Shown here one piece after another: positions 13,501 through 26,800 of a DNA stretch of 64,000 nt. Position 1 is the first letter of the stretch; the number at the start of each line of letters is the position of its first letter. A program made the translations under genes and the position numbers. The notes beneath the pieces are model-generated. The model saw nothing but the letters and a program-made list of their open reading frames with translations. It had not been told where the DNA came from and made no database searches. The DNA is from Mesostigma viride (Eukaryota; Streptophyta; Mesostigmatophyceae; Mesostigmatales; Mesostigmataceae): NCBI GenBank assembly GCA_009746045.1, contig RPFO01000079.1:5800233-5864232 (forward strand), in the 5' to 3' direction.

Positions 13501-16500
13501 AATGTGGGGTTTTACCCCATCTACTGGTTCCACATACCTGATACAACTCGGTCCATCGTTGGTGCTTCTTGCACTATGTGCACTGCCTTGTACTCTACCT
13601 GACCACAGCTGGCCCATCGTGCGGCACAGCTGTTTGCCCTCACACCTGATGTAGCGGGCTCATCGCTCCGGCTCCCCTGTGCGCTGCTGCGCTCTACCTG
13701 GTACAACTTGTCCGCAAAATAACCGATACAACCGGATCACTCCCGCGGATCACTCCAGCTCTCGTGTACTACCTTGAGCTCTATTTTACTCTACCAACCT
13801 GGCCCATGACTTACGCCGTCTTGCACGAAATGTAGCATGTTGTACCAAAGGTAGTATCTTGTATCTTGTATCTTGTACTGTACCTGATACAGCTGGTCCA
13901 TCGCGCGGCACAGCTGCTTGTAATTGCCAGGCTCCACCTTAGGCTCCAGCGCCGCATTCGCTGACCGGATGAACTCATCGATGCCCGCGAGACCCTGCGT
14001 GACCTGGTCCAGAAGATATCGCAGGAACAGGTATTTCCATGCCGATATCTCCCCGGCCACCGCGCCGTTCACAGGTGCTGCGTTCAGCCGCACAAAGCCC
14101 AGCGTGAACGCGGGGGGCAGCTGCTCCGCGCTCGCGTATAGTCCAGCAAACTCCTCAATCGCTGCCTGGCAGTGCTGCAGCCACGCGGGGAGGGAGGGCG
14201 CCACAGTCCCCCTTGGACTCGCCGACTCGCCACCTGGCGCTTGACCCTTCTGGGCCTCGGCCTCACCAGCCGCTGGCCGAGCCTGGCTCACCTCGTCCCC
14301 TTCTGCCCCCATGAGCTGACCCCCTAGCTCCCCCTCCTCCCCGTCCTCTCCCGTCCCATCCACCGATGACCGCCGTAGATCCTGACCAACCCCCGCCTTG
14401 CCTTTATCACCACCACCCAATCCCTTGCCCCCGTGCATGCTCTCCTCCCCCTCCTCATCGCCCCCGTCGCCATCAGAGAGGCCTGCCACAGCCTCGCTGT
14501 CTGTCACCGCCTCTTGGCCCCCCCGCCGCTTCCCCGACGCGAGCGCCCTCGCGGCAGCGTCCGCCGCCGCGGTCCACTCAACCCGCTTCATCTCCTCCAC
14601 CTCGGTGAGGAAGGCTGCGAAGAACTCGTCCCGGCTCCGCGTCCACAGATGTGCGTAGCAGCCGTATGCGTTGCCCACACAGCGCTCCAGCTCACCCTGC
14701 TGGGCCGCGGCGAGCTCCGTAACGTCCGTCAGGAGCTGCAGCACCTCCAGGTCCTCCTCCGCCTCGGTTAAGTAGTCCCCCGCCGTGGTTGCCACCGGTG
14801 CCGGCATGCGGGCATCATCATTGGGCGCGTCCGCGTTGGCATCCGGCACGACTGCCACCCGACCCGTCGGCTTGGGCACAAGGGACGCCGCTTGAAAGCA
14901 CTCGCGCACCCACATCTGGATCGTGTCCTGCAGCGAAAGACAGGGGAGGGGGGGCGACGCGGGCGGTGGCGGGGGCACCCCCGGGGCAGGCCCTGTGGCA
15001 TCCCCGTTGGTCCCTGAACCGGTAGAAGCCTGTTGTCCCAGGGAGGACCGGCAGACCACGAGTGGCGGCTGCAGCAGCAGGTGCAGCTCGATGAGGGGTA
15101 TACCATCCGCTAGTGTGGGGTCAGCAGAAGGGGATGCGGCAGTGAACTCGTTGCTAGCAGGGGTGGCCGTGGCCGCGTCAGGGGACACGGCACCCGTGCC
15201 GGCGGGCTGTAGAAGCGCCGATGACAGCCCCAAGGTGGTGCGCGGCAAGGGGGAGGAAGAAATGCCCTCGGGTCCCCCTGAGTTGACCATGTCTGCGTTG
15301 GCCGCGACCTGGGACATCTGCTGGCGTAGGTACCACAGGCTACCCCGCACCATGCCGACCACGCCGCGCCGCAGCACCGTGCTGATGTAGTAGACAAACG
15401 AGCGCCAGTGGGGGTCCGAGTCCTCGACCTGCGCGCCCCGTGGCCAAGAGAGTGCCCAAGAGAGTGTGGCATTAAAATTTGACACGAGTGCGCGACCACG
15501 AGAAAGTGCGCATGCGGATTTTACTAGAACACTTCATGAATCATGCTTCTCATAGTGCTTTCAGAGAACAAGGAGCATTGGCTGTCACCCCATCGCCAAC
15601 AACGAATGCCCTTATCACCAGCTCTACTATGCTGTGGGTATGGCGCTTCTGCTGCGCCCCATACAGCGAGAATGTGACAAAGGAGTCCGGCAAACGAGTG
15701 CCGCAAGATAGTACAACAAAAGGAATAACGGGAAAGGGGTTGCCTTGCGAACAAGTGGAACTTAGCTTATTGTTGTAACATCCTCTACTGCCCCCTAGGG
15801 GGAAAAAATCACAAGACAACCGCATGCCCTGCTTCCCCCCGTCACCTTGAGCAGCGCGTTGCACTCGGCCAGCAGCTCATGCGCCCGATCGCCCGTGGCC
15901 CGAATATGCTGAAACTGTCCCGCCATCGTCACATTCACGCCGCCCGTGCCTGCCCCCACCGGCTTGCCCCCCGCCTTGGTCACCAGCTGGAGCCCCGCCC
16001 ACCCGGCCGCGATGGCCTCGATGGCTTCCCGCTTGGCCTTGAGGGCCATGACTGTGTCGTGCACGGTCGTGGTCAGGGACAGCGCGTGTGCGAGAAGTTC
16101 CCCCAGTCCGGGCGTGTCGAGCGTCCAGCTGCGCAGCCCGTTGTCCAGCAAGGCGTCAAGTGCGGCGATCGAGGTCTCGTGGAGGGGCCACTCGACGGGG
16201 ATGAGCGATTCGATGATCTGCGCGTGAGGGAGCGTAGGGTGAGGGGTGAGTTTTGTGGGTTGAGAGATTTTGAATTGGGAGGATGGGCTGAATCAGGTGA
16301 ATGGTTTGATGGACAAATATACTGAAACATGCAGTATTTTAATTGTGAATTGTGCCTTGTTGTTACACATGCAACTCCCTCAACGTGCCTTGTTGTACAT
16401 GCGGGCGATGTGCCCCCTCTTACTACCTTGTGCAACCCCTTTGTGCGGTGTTACAGATACGGGAAACAAGCCCCCCCTTCACATGACTCGTAGCCCATGC

Positions 16501-17748
16501 CTGCAACAACCCCCTTCCACAAACCTTGTAGCCCATGTGTGCAATATCCCTCTTTCTCATACCTTGTTGTACATACGGGCGATGAGGCCCAGGTTGTACT
16601 CATGCCCGTTGAACTCGTCGCGACGGTCGTACACAGCGAGCGCCGCTTGAGGTATTGCGACGGCCTCTCCCACGAGGAAGCGCACCTCCTTGAGCAGCGT
16701 GACCAGCGCCGGGTCGATGCTCACGTGTAGCGTTCGGTGCTGCCGGCCGTCACGGCACGCGTACGGCCGCTGTACCAGCACCAGCATCTGCAGCTTGTCG
16801 CGCGAGTGGCGCGATATCTGGGGGTGAGTAGGGGCAGAGGGCAAAGGGCAGAGGGCAGAGGGCAGAGGGCAGAGGGCAGAGGGCAGAGGGCAGAGGGCAG
16901 AGGGCAGAGGGCAGAGGGCAGAGGGCAGAGGGCAGAGGGCAGAGGGCAGAGGGCAGAGGGCAGAGGGCAGAGGGCAGAGGGCAGAGGGCAGAGGGCAGAG
17001 GGCAGAGGGCAGAGGGCAGAGGGCAGAGGGCAGAGGGCAGAGGGCAGAGGGCAGAGGGCAGAGGGCAGAGGGCAGAGGGCAGAGGGCAGAGGGCAGAGGG
17101 CAGAGGGCAGAGGGCAGAGGGCAGAGGGCAGAGGGCAGAGGGCAGAGGGCAACGATGAAAAGGTTGAACCATGTGCGCTTGAAGAACGGGGCACTGACAA
17201 GGTGTACTTCATGGCACGAATGCTCTGCCATGGTTTTACACCCAAGCAGCGCCACCCTGAGTATCGCTTCCCTCTCGACGCCGTACATCCGCCCAAATGG
17301 AAGAGGAGGCGGTAAATAGGTTGCTGTGGTTCAACAAGTTTGCTCTAATGCTCTTACAATCATGTTGCACTGACAGGGGCTGAGGTCAACGGTCTGGCTA
17401 CAGCACGATAAGAATGCCACAGGGAGCATTACGTGAACGTAACTAATAGCAAAGTTGCCTTTTGATTACAAGCGCGTCCGCACAATAGGCAGTAGGGCGC
17501 CTGAACCAGGCAAAGCCCAACACACGCAAAACTCTTAAAATCGAGAGGAAGGCTTATAGACTGGACGCCACCGGACCAGAGCATGGCTGGTTGCAGCTGC
17601 CACTAGGGGGCATGCCTGCCCTGCTTCCAGCCAGGAAGTGTTTCTTGCCACCAACATCTCCCATCACCACACCAGTGTGTCGTCGACCTGCATCTCCTCC
17701 GCCCCCCCCAACGCCCCAACCATCACACACACACACACACACACACAC

Positions 17749-17801
<53 letters not shown>

Positions 17802-20800
17802 CCTATCACCTATCACCCATGACGCGCTTCACCAGCATCTTCCACCACTGAACCCCATCTCCTATCACCTATCACCCATGACGCGCTTCACCAGCATCTT
17901 CCACCACTCAACCCCATCTCCTATCACCTATCACACATGACGCGATTCACCAGCATCTTCCATCACTCAACCCCATCTCCTACCACACTGTGCCACGATC
18001 CACCCATGTCTCCCACCACTGCTCATTTCCCCAATCGTGCTGCAAGTAACCAGCACCCCCATCCCCCATTAATTAATTAATCACACACGTGCTCCCGTTG
18101 TGGAGTCACAGAGCACCAGAGTGCTTTTAATCCCTGAGTGCGCACAGCGGGCAGGGGGCACAGACCCCCCCCCCCCCCCTTCCCTCATGCCACAGGCATG
18201 CCACAGGGTGCACAAGCGGACCCGTCTCAACGATCCGGCATCCCCTGTGGGTGCAATAAAGCTTCGACATAGCAAAAGCATAGCGGGTGCAGTAGGGCTG
18301 CCTCATGGTCCAGTGGCCACAGATAGGCTTGGAACTCATTCAGAGGCGCCGGTTTGGGAGAATATAAAGGCCTCTCCCGCAGCCTGAGGGTTTTTAGGGG
18401 CGTTCCCAGGGTGCACCCACAACCCCATGTGCTCACCCACCCGCATCTCCCATCCCCCACGCAACAACCAACCCACGTCTCCAATTGCTAACTATCACAT
18501 CTCCCACCCTCCCTCCTTCTGATTGTGAATAGGGGTTGGAGGTTCCTTTATTGGTTCCCACGTGACGCAGTCACATGCTTATTATCATGCTATATTATCA
18601 TGCTATATTATCATGCTTATTAATTAATCAATCCCTCATGCCGTCACCCACCAGCGTCTCCCAACGTTGCAGCAGTGACTGCTCCAGCTCCCTCAACGCG
18701 CGCATGACGCCCGTGTGCTTGGACATCACCTCCACCGCCTCCTCACCGTCGATCACCTCCTGGCCGCCCTGCAGGGACCGCAGCCGGTCCAGCGGGATGG
18801 ACACCCGCTCCCTGAGCCCACGCGCCCAGCGCAGCACGTTGGCTACGGGGGAGAGGCTGATGTGGGAGGGCGGGGCCCGCTCCCGCCCGGCCTTGAGCAT
18901 CGAGGCGACGTCGTCAAGTTCCGTGCTCAGACCCTGGAGCAGCGCCAGCAGCCGCGTATGGCGCTCGTCGGGAAAGCACTTGGGCGGCAGCAGGCCCTCG
19001 AACGCCGCCAGGATGTTGTAGCGGGACTGGGAACAGGCATTGTACAGCACGATTATTATAGAACATGGGTGGTGGCAGGGATGTCGTAGCGAGACAGGGG
19101 GAGTTGTGGAGCATGGGTGAAGGCAGGGAGTTATAGAGCATGGGTGGTGGCGGGGAGCTATCGAGCATGGGTGGTGGCGGGGAGCTATAGAGCATGGGTG
19201 GTGGCGGGGAGCTATCGAGCATGGGTGGTGGCGGGGAGCTATCGAGCATGGGTGGTGGCGGGGAGCTATCGAGCATGGGTGGTGGCGGGGAGCTATCGAG
19301 CATGGGTGGTGGCGGGGAGTTGTAGAGGATGGGTGGTGGCGGGGAGCTATCGAGCATGGGTGGTGGCGGGGAGCTATCGAGCATGGGTGGTGGCGGGGAG
19401 CTATCGAGCATGGGTGGTGGCGGGGAGCTATCGAGCATGGGTGGTGGCGGGGAGCTATCGAGCATGGGTGGTGGCGGGGAGCTATCGAGCATGGGTGGTG
19501 GCGGGGAGCTATCGAGCATGGGTGGTGGCGGGGAGCTATAGAGGATGGGTGGTGGCGGGGAGCTATCGAGCATGGGTGGTGGCGGGGAGCTATCGAGCAT
19601 GGGTGGTGGCGGGGAGCTATCGAGCATGGGTGGTGGCGGGGAGCTATCGAGCATGGGTGGTGGCGGGGAGCTATAGAGGATGGGTGGTGGCGGGGAGCTA
19701 TCGAGCATGGGTGGTGGCGGGGAGCTATCGAGCATGGGTGGTGGCGGGGAGCTATCGAGCATGGGTGGTGGCGGGGAGCTATCGAGCATGGGTGGTGGCG
19801 GGGAGCTATCGAGCATGGGTGGTGGCGGGGAGCTATCGAGCATGGGTGGTGGCGGGGAGCTATCGAGCATGGGTGGTGGCGGGGAGCTATAGAGGATGGG
19901 TGGTGGCGGGGAGCTATCGAGCATGGGTGGTGGCGGGGAGCTATCGAGCATGGGTGGTGGCGGGGAGCTATCGAGCATGGGTGGTGGCGGGGAGCTATCG
20001 AGCATGGGTGGTGGCGGGGAGCTATCGAGCATGGGTGGTGGCGGGGAGCTATCGAGCATGGGTGGTGGCGGGGAGCTATCGAGCATGGGTGGTGGCGGGG
20101 AGCTATCGAGCATGGGTGGTGGCGGGGAGCTATAGAGGATGGGTGGTGGCGGGGAGCTATCGAGCATGGGTGGTGGCGGGGAGCTATAGAGCATGGGTGG
20201 TGGCGGGGAGCTATCGAGCATGGGTGGTGGCGGGGAGCTATAGAGGATGGGTGGTGGCGGGGAGCTATCGAGCATGGGTGGTGGCGGGGAGCTATCGAGC
20301 ATGGGTGGTGGCGGGGAGCTATCGAGCATGGGTGGTGGCGGGGAGCTATCGAGCATGGGTGGTGGCGGGGAGCTATAGAGGATGGGTGGTGGCGGGCGAA
20401 CACGCAGAGTGGAGACGAAGAGGGGACCAGTGGATGATGCCGCAAGGGTGAGGCAAGGAGGGTCATGGGCCCGTGAGGAGGGAGAGTCAAGTGAGAATAG
20501 CAAGTGAGCGCAGAGTCAAGTAATGAAAGGTTGGCTCCCAGGCAGGGGGGGGGGGGGGGGCAGGATGCTTGGCAGCAAGAGAAGAGGCTGGAAAGCTGCT
20601 GCGGTAGGCCTAGTGTGTCACAGCTCCTTGGTTTGGTTCCCAGCCTCTTGATCATGGCCGGTTCGCCACGACTCACCCGCCCACTCCCCGTGTCTGTTCC
20701 CCGCCAAGTCTTCACATGGGCTGCAGTGTCACAACCCGTGGCCCCAAAGCAAAAGTCATCAGAACCACTTATATAGTATGGCTGTAATCGCACATATACC

Positions 20801-23800
20801 CAGGCTTCGTAAAAACGACCCCTCATCAGGGCATAGCATTCCCTGGTTGTGCCTCTGGAAAAAAAAAAAATTGGACCTCACCATGATCTATATTTGAACA
20901 TCCTTCCCGCTATTCATTTGAAAGCCCCCTATCCCCCCCACACACCATTCATTTGGGAGCCCCCCCACTATTCATATGGAGCCCCCCCACTATTCATATG
21001 GAGCCCCCCCACTATTCATATGGAGCCCCCCCACTATTCATATGGAGCCCCCCACTATTCATATGGAGCCCCCCCCCAACCTGCAAGGTGGGCATCTCCG
21101 CAAACGCGTGGGTCAGCACGTTGGCCAGCTGCCCCTCCAGCCGCTCCATGTTGGTTCGGAACGCCAGCAGCGCCGCATCCGCCTTGGCCTCCCGATCCGC
21201 CATGCCGCGGCCGGCCCCGTCCGGGAGCTCCGCCAGCTGCCCCCCTAGCTGCTGCTGTGCGGCACCAAACTCCTCGGCCACGGCGGCGATGATAGTGCCG
21301 TACCGCGCGCTCACCGTGCCCCCCATTGTGAGGTTGTCGACGGGGGAAAAGCGCTGAATGCTGGCGACCGCGTCCGCCACCCGCTCCACCCGCTCCACCA
21401 TGCCGTCCACGTCCGAGAGCACCACGGAATCATCATGGACCGCCAAAGTGGCGCCAGGGGGAGGTGGGCCCACCACGACATCATTCCCCGCACCTCCTCC
21501 GGATGGGTTCTCAGCCAAGGGGGACTTGGGCTTCTTCCCCTCGTGCGGTTTAAGAGGGGACTTGGCGCCCGTCCCGACGAGTGCGTCCCACAGGCCGGCC
21601 TTCTTGGCCGATACCCCACCCGTGGGGGCAACCGCCAGCTTGGGCGGTGCCCCCCAGGGACCGATCCCCCCCCGTGCCTTCATGTCAAGGTAGGCCCGGC
21701 GGAACCCGTGGAGGATGCCGCGTGCGGCATCGCATCGGGCCACCGCCTCGTCGTGCTCGACCACGAGGAGCGTGCCGGCGTCCAGCGCGGCCCAGGCGTT
21801 GCGGACGACATCATTTGCCACCGTGCGCAGCAGCGTGGCCACGCGCAAGGGGCTGGCGCCGTACCCGCGCGCGTGGCGGGACAGCAGGCCGATCCCGTAG
21901 ATGATGCGCACGCTCAGAGAGTGGAGGAGGGAGCCGTTGGGGTCCTGGTGATTACATAATACGTCAACAGTTAAGAAGAAAGGGGGGGGGGGGGGGGGAG
22001 AGGATGTGCGTGAGTACGGGGTGCAAAGCGAAGTATATGTGTGCATATGGGGGGGTAGGAAAGTGGGGGGGGAGGGGGAGGGTGATGTTGTACGCACCCA
22101 GGGATGTTGTAAAGGAGGAACGAGCTGTCAAGGCAGCTTTGGGCCTGAAACAAGGTCATGGACTCAAACGACCTGAAAAAACAGGAGGCGATGGGAAGCG
22201 GACCGGCAGCACCGCCCGACTGTAAGCATGCTTTTGTTTGATAAATTGCGGCACATGCGAGGGATATGGCACCACGTGACGCCATAGCGATGTGGGAGGG
22301 TAAGCAACGCCCCGCTGGTTCATTCTGTAAGCGCTATAGGTATCAGGGATATGATAACAGAGGCTTCCTAGGGATTGCAGGTAACAAAGGACATCGCCCC
22401 CCTGAAAACTTCGCTATCCAATTCTTGTTGAGCTTTGCTCATTTTATACGTGACTTGCGGACGGGCTCAAAGGGGACCGACCTGCCGTAGGTAGCGTAGT
22501 ACTAGCGCTGTCACGAGGGTACTGCACCGGCCGGCCTTTTTGTGCTGGCGCTGAGTGTGATCCCGAAGAGCAGGCCTAGGTAGCTTCTAACGTACGTCAC
22601 TAGACCTTGTACCTGCGCCAGGCGTGGCGCGGCTGTGATGGGCAGTCAGTACTTAGAGTGGTGTAGGGGCCGTAGAGAGGCCTCTATATAGCTTCGCAAC
22701 TTGATCCCAGCATTTGCTGGCAGGGTCACCTGGCCGCCATGGCGGTTGCGCTGAATGTAACATGATGCTATCGGCCTCTCCAACCGTGGAGAGGCCTATA
22801 ACAGAATTCTTATGTTCGCCACCAACCAATACTGGCCATGGTATGGTTGGTGGCTGGGGGGCTCTACGATTTGAGAAAAAGGGTGCGATTTCCAGCCCTG
22901 GGCCCACCGCCAATTCCTCTCGGCCCCTGCGGCAAGCAGCTCCATGACACTGGGGGGGCTGCGTTTTAAGTCGGACAATGTCGGGGAAGGAGCCATACAG
23001 GCCGGGGCCAGCGGCTACGGTGGAAAGAATCACAGGCGGCCGCGAATCTGCCCTTAAGCGTGGAGCTGGCCAGCGCGGGGTGCCGGGTAGCCCATAACTG
23101 CCAGGAGTGTGACAGCGGGCCCGATCTTTCAGCCTGTGGCCAGACGGGAGATTCAGGGAGGATGCGAGGCCAGAGCAAACCTTGGCGGGAGGAGCGTGCA
23201 CTTCATAATTGCCCAGTTTTTCAGCAAAGAATGGTCGCCTGGTGGGGCTGGGATTTTAGCTGCTTCATCGCCTTTGTTTTTACCCTAGGATTCGTTACAG
23301 GAAAGACGAGGGTCCGGTTCTGCAAGGCGGGCATATTCACGCCACTATATATTTCCTACCAACTCACCAGCCCTGGTCAGGGCGCTGGCTAAGCAGTTTT
23401 CCAGCCAACGCTTCGGTAGGGTAGAGGGCCTATCGCCACGATGGCTTACCGGGGAAGCCCCGCCTCAGGGGTGGGGCTGGCGATGGGTCCTGGGCTTGTG
23501 AGAGACGGTCCGGGGGCGTAAGACCTAATGAGCAGCCGCTGGAAACCGCCCCCCTAGCGGGGGGGACGACATGGGTGCTGCCCTGCGTCCGACGGGAAAC
23601 CGTAGCGGCCACACGGGGGCGGCAGTAAAGCCGCGGCAGCGTGCAGGAGGGGGGCCATGGGCGGAGAGAAACTCGGCATCAAGGCTGGCGACAACCTTGG
23701 TGGCCAGGTAGGAGGTGTGGGGGCAACACCTTGTGTTCAAGTATGCTGGGCCCCCAGCATGGTGCTACAATAACCAACTTGATAATGATGTGCACTGATT

Positions 23801-26800
23801 TTGAAGGTGTGGTATAGGCTGTACGTATAAAGCCTAGCACGCAAAAATGCAAAATAAATGTTTCTCTTGGTGGGCAGGAACTGCAATGGACCAAAAGCTA
23901 GAAATGTATCACAAATATTTGTTATCAACAAAGATATGCTATCCAATAGAAATGTATCACAAATATTTGTTATCAACAAAGATATGCTATCCAACACAAC
24001 TGATATGCTATCCAACACAAACAACAAACTGCCTCCCATCTACGTGATCCACATCGTGAGCGCGCAGGTACCTTGGGCCCAAGCTTGCAGGAAGCCAGCT
24101 CGTGGAAGTACGGGCGCAGCGGCTGCATGTACCGGAGGATCTCCCTGGCCTCCGTTAATGTGTGCAGGGTCCCTTGCATCACCTGCTCACGAGGGCGGGT
24201 GGCAAACGTGGGGGATCATCAAGCGCGGGAGAAACAGACACCAGGTGTCACTCTAGAAAATGGGAGGCCTATCACTCTCTGAAAGGGTTAACCTTGCAAA
24301 TAGAAAATGGGAAGCCTATCACTCTCTGAAAGGCGTAACCTTGCGAATAGAAAATGGGAAGCCTATCACTCTCTGAAAGGGGTAACCTTGCGATTAGAAA
24401 ATGGGAAGCCTATCACTCTCTGAAAGGGGTAACCTTGCGAATAGAAAATGGGAAGCCTATCACTCTCTTCTGAAAGGGGTCACCTTGCAAAGCGGTAGCT
24501 AAAACATCTGCACTTCTTCATGCAGCCGGTGGCATCCTGTCAACCTACCTTGCCCTGCCATTCATCATCCAATGTGTCGTCACAAGAAACATTGTCCTTC
24601 ATCCAACGTGTCGTCACAAGCAACACTGTCCTTTGTGCGTCACTGCCTCCCTAGCCATTCGCATTCTGGACGCACCTAGTCGATACCAGCGCGATGAAAT
24701 TTCACAGTTGAACGGCCAGCCAGATAGAAAGAGCGGAGATAGAAAAACAGGGGTGGCACGGTGCCCAAATGCACACCGGTGTCTCGCCCATATATATTTA
24801 TAGTAGTAGGATAATCACACCCGGTGTCTCGCCCATATATATTTATAGTAGTAGGATAATCACACCCGGTGTCTCGCCCATATATATTTATAGTAGTAGG
24901 ATAATCACACCCGGTGTCTCGCCCATATATATTTATAGTAGTAGGATAATCACACCCGGTGTCTCGCCCATATATATTTATAGTAGTAGGATAATCACAC
25001 CCGGTGTCTCGCCCATATATATTTATAGTAGTAGGATAATCACACCCGGTGTCTCGCCCATATATATTTATAGTAGTAGGATAATCACACCCGGTGTCTC
25101 GCCCATATATATTTATAGTAGTAGGATAATCACACCCGACAAACGCCCCCAGCCTCCCGAAGTCCCGGCCCGCCGGACGCAAGTTTCACGGGGGCCACCA
25201 TGCGTTCTTGCACACCATCGTGCCTGATGTAGGACAAGTGCGCTGGGACAAGGGCGCCCACCCGATGGCCCCTGGACGCTGGTTGGATTAGCCAGGCACA
25301 AACACGCGCACCCATAGAAAATAACTACTCATAACTTGGGGTCTCTTGGGGTTTATATACATTATGCCTCCTGATGCAACATATACATATCACCCCAGCC
25401 ACGCAGGGCCATCTGGTGGGATTAAAAAGAACATACATATCATAAGATGGCTAGTTATAGCCTGGTAGTAGTACATAGACAATGACAACTTCCAGGCATT
25501 GAAATATTACACATCACTCGAACGTGCCCGGAGTGCCCCTCCCACCTGCTCCAGCACGCCCGTGAAGTGGCTGCCACACTTGCGAAGAATGTCCTCGATG
25601 TGACGCGCGGCAGCATTCTGCAGCACAGCCTCCAGGTCCACCGAATCCGCCACCTTGCGCTCCCAGAACGCCACCTCGTCCATCGGCCCACGGCCGTCCC
25701 CACCCACAAAGTGGCACCGGGGGGGCGTGTCCAGGATAATGCCCTGCACCTGCCGTGCCCAGTCGCCCAGGGCGGTCTCCAGGGAATGCAGCGCTGCTTT
25801 GTCGTGTTGCGTCGACAGAAGCGTGGACTCCACGGGGGGAAGCGGCATTAGCGCGGCGCATCCGCTCGCCTGCATGGCCAACCAGAGGATACCCAGTAAT
25901 AGAGGCAAGGTATATCAACAAGGCAAACAGCTCAGGCCTGAATTAAAAAAGATTTCGACCATGGAAGCATGTAAGTAATACGGGCTACAATGTAGGGTTG
26001 GGTCCCCTATTTCGGGGGGGTTCCGGGACTGGGACGGGTACCAACCCAGGTCCGCGAATACTGGGAGCGGGAGTGCCGTACAGACGGTACAGTATGCCAA
26101 CATGACCAGTATGAGGACGGGGACTGCCGGAAGGCTTTAACCTCGCGACTACCGGGACGTACTCGTATCTGTACTTGTGCTCGGTATCATGGCTGAGTAC
26201 AACCCTATCACTCAGTACAACCCTGTCCCTCAGTACAACCCTATCCCTCAGTACAACCCTATCACTCAGTACGACCCTGTCCCTCAGTACGACCCTGTCC
26301 CTCAGTACAACCCTGTCCCTCAGTACGACCCTGTCCCTCAGTACGACCCTATCACTCAGACGACCCGATCACTCAGTACGACCCTGTCCCTCAGTACGAC
26401 CCTGTCCCTCAGTACAACCCTGTCCCTCAGTACGACCCTGTCCCTCAGTACGACCCTGTCCCTCAGTACGACCCTGTCCCTCAGTACAACCCTATCACTC
26501 AGTACAACCCTGTCCCTCAGTACGACCCTGTCCCTCAGTACGACCCTGTCCCTCAGTACGACCCTATCACTCAGTACGACCCTGTCCCTCAGTACGACCC
26601 TGTCCCTCAGTACAACCCTGTCCCTCAGTACGACCCTGTCCCTCAGTACGACCCTGTCCCTCAGTACGACCCTGTCCCTCAGTACAACCCTATCACTCAG
26701 TACAACCCTGTCCCTCAGTACGACCCTGTCCCTCAGTACGACCCTATCACTCAGTACGACCCTGTCCCTCAGTACGACCCTGTCCCTCAGTACGACCCTG

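Noticed and set aside
18914-20826. Open frames of 529 and 732 codons (minus) and 444 codons (plus) with a 9-residue repeat
   Set aside because: The 27-bp unit is a multiple of three and lacks stops in several frames; no start context or conserved protein. Only 18652-19026 is coding.
22480-23700. GC-rich block in intron 4 as a possible rRNA or tRNA-derived SINE
   Set aside because: No conserved rRNA stretch, promoter boxes or tail could be recognised.
24776-25135. Regular repeat array suggestive of CRISPR
   Set aside because: Units are contiguous with no spacers, lie in an intron of a eukaryotic gene, and no cas genes are present.
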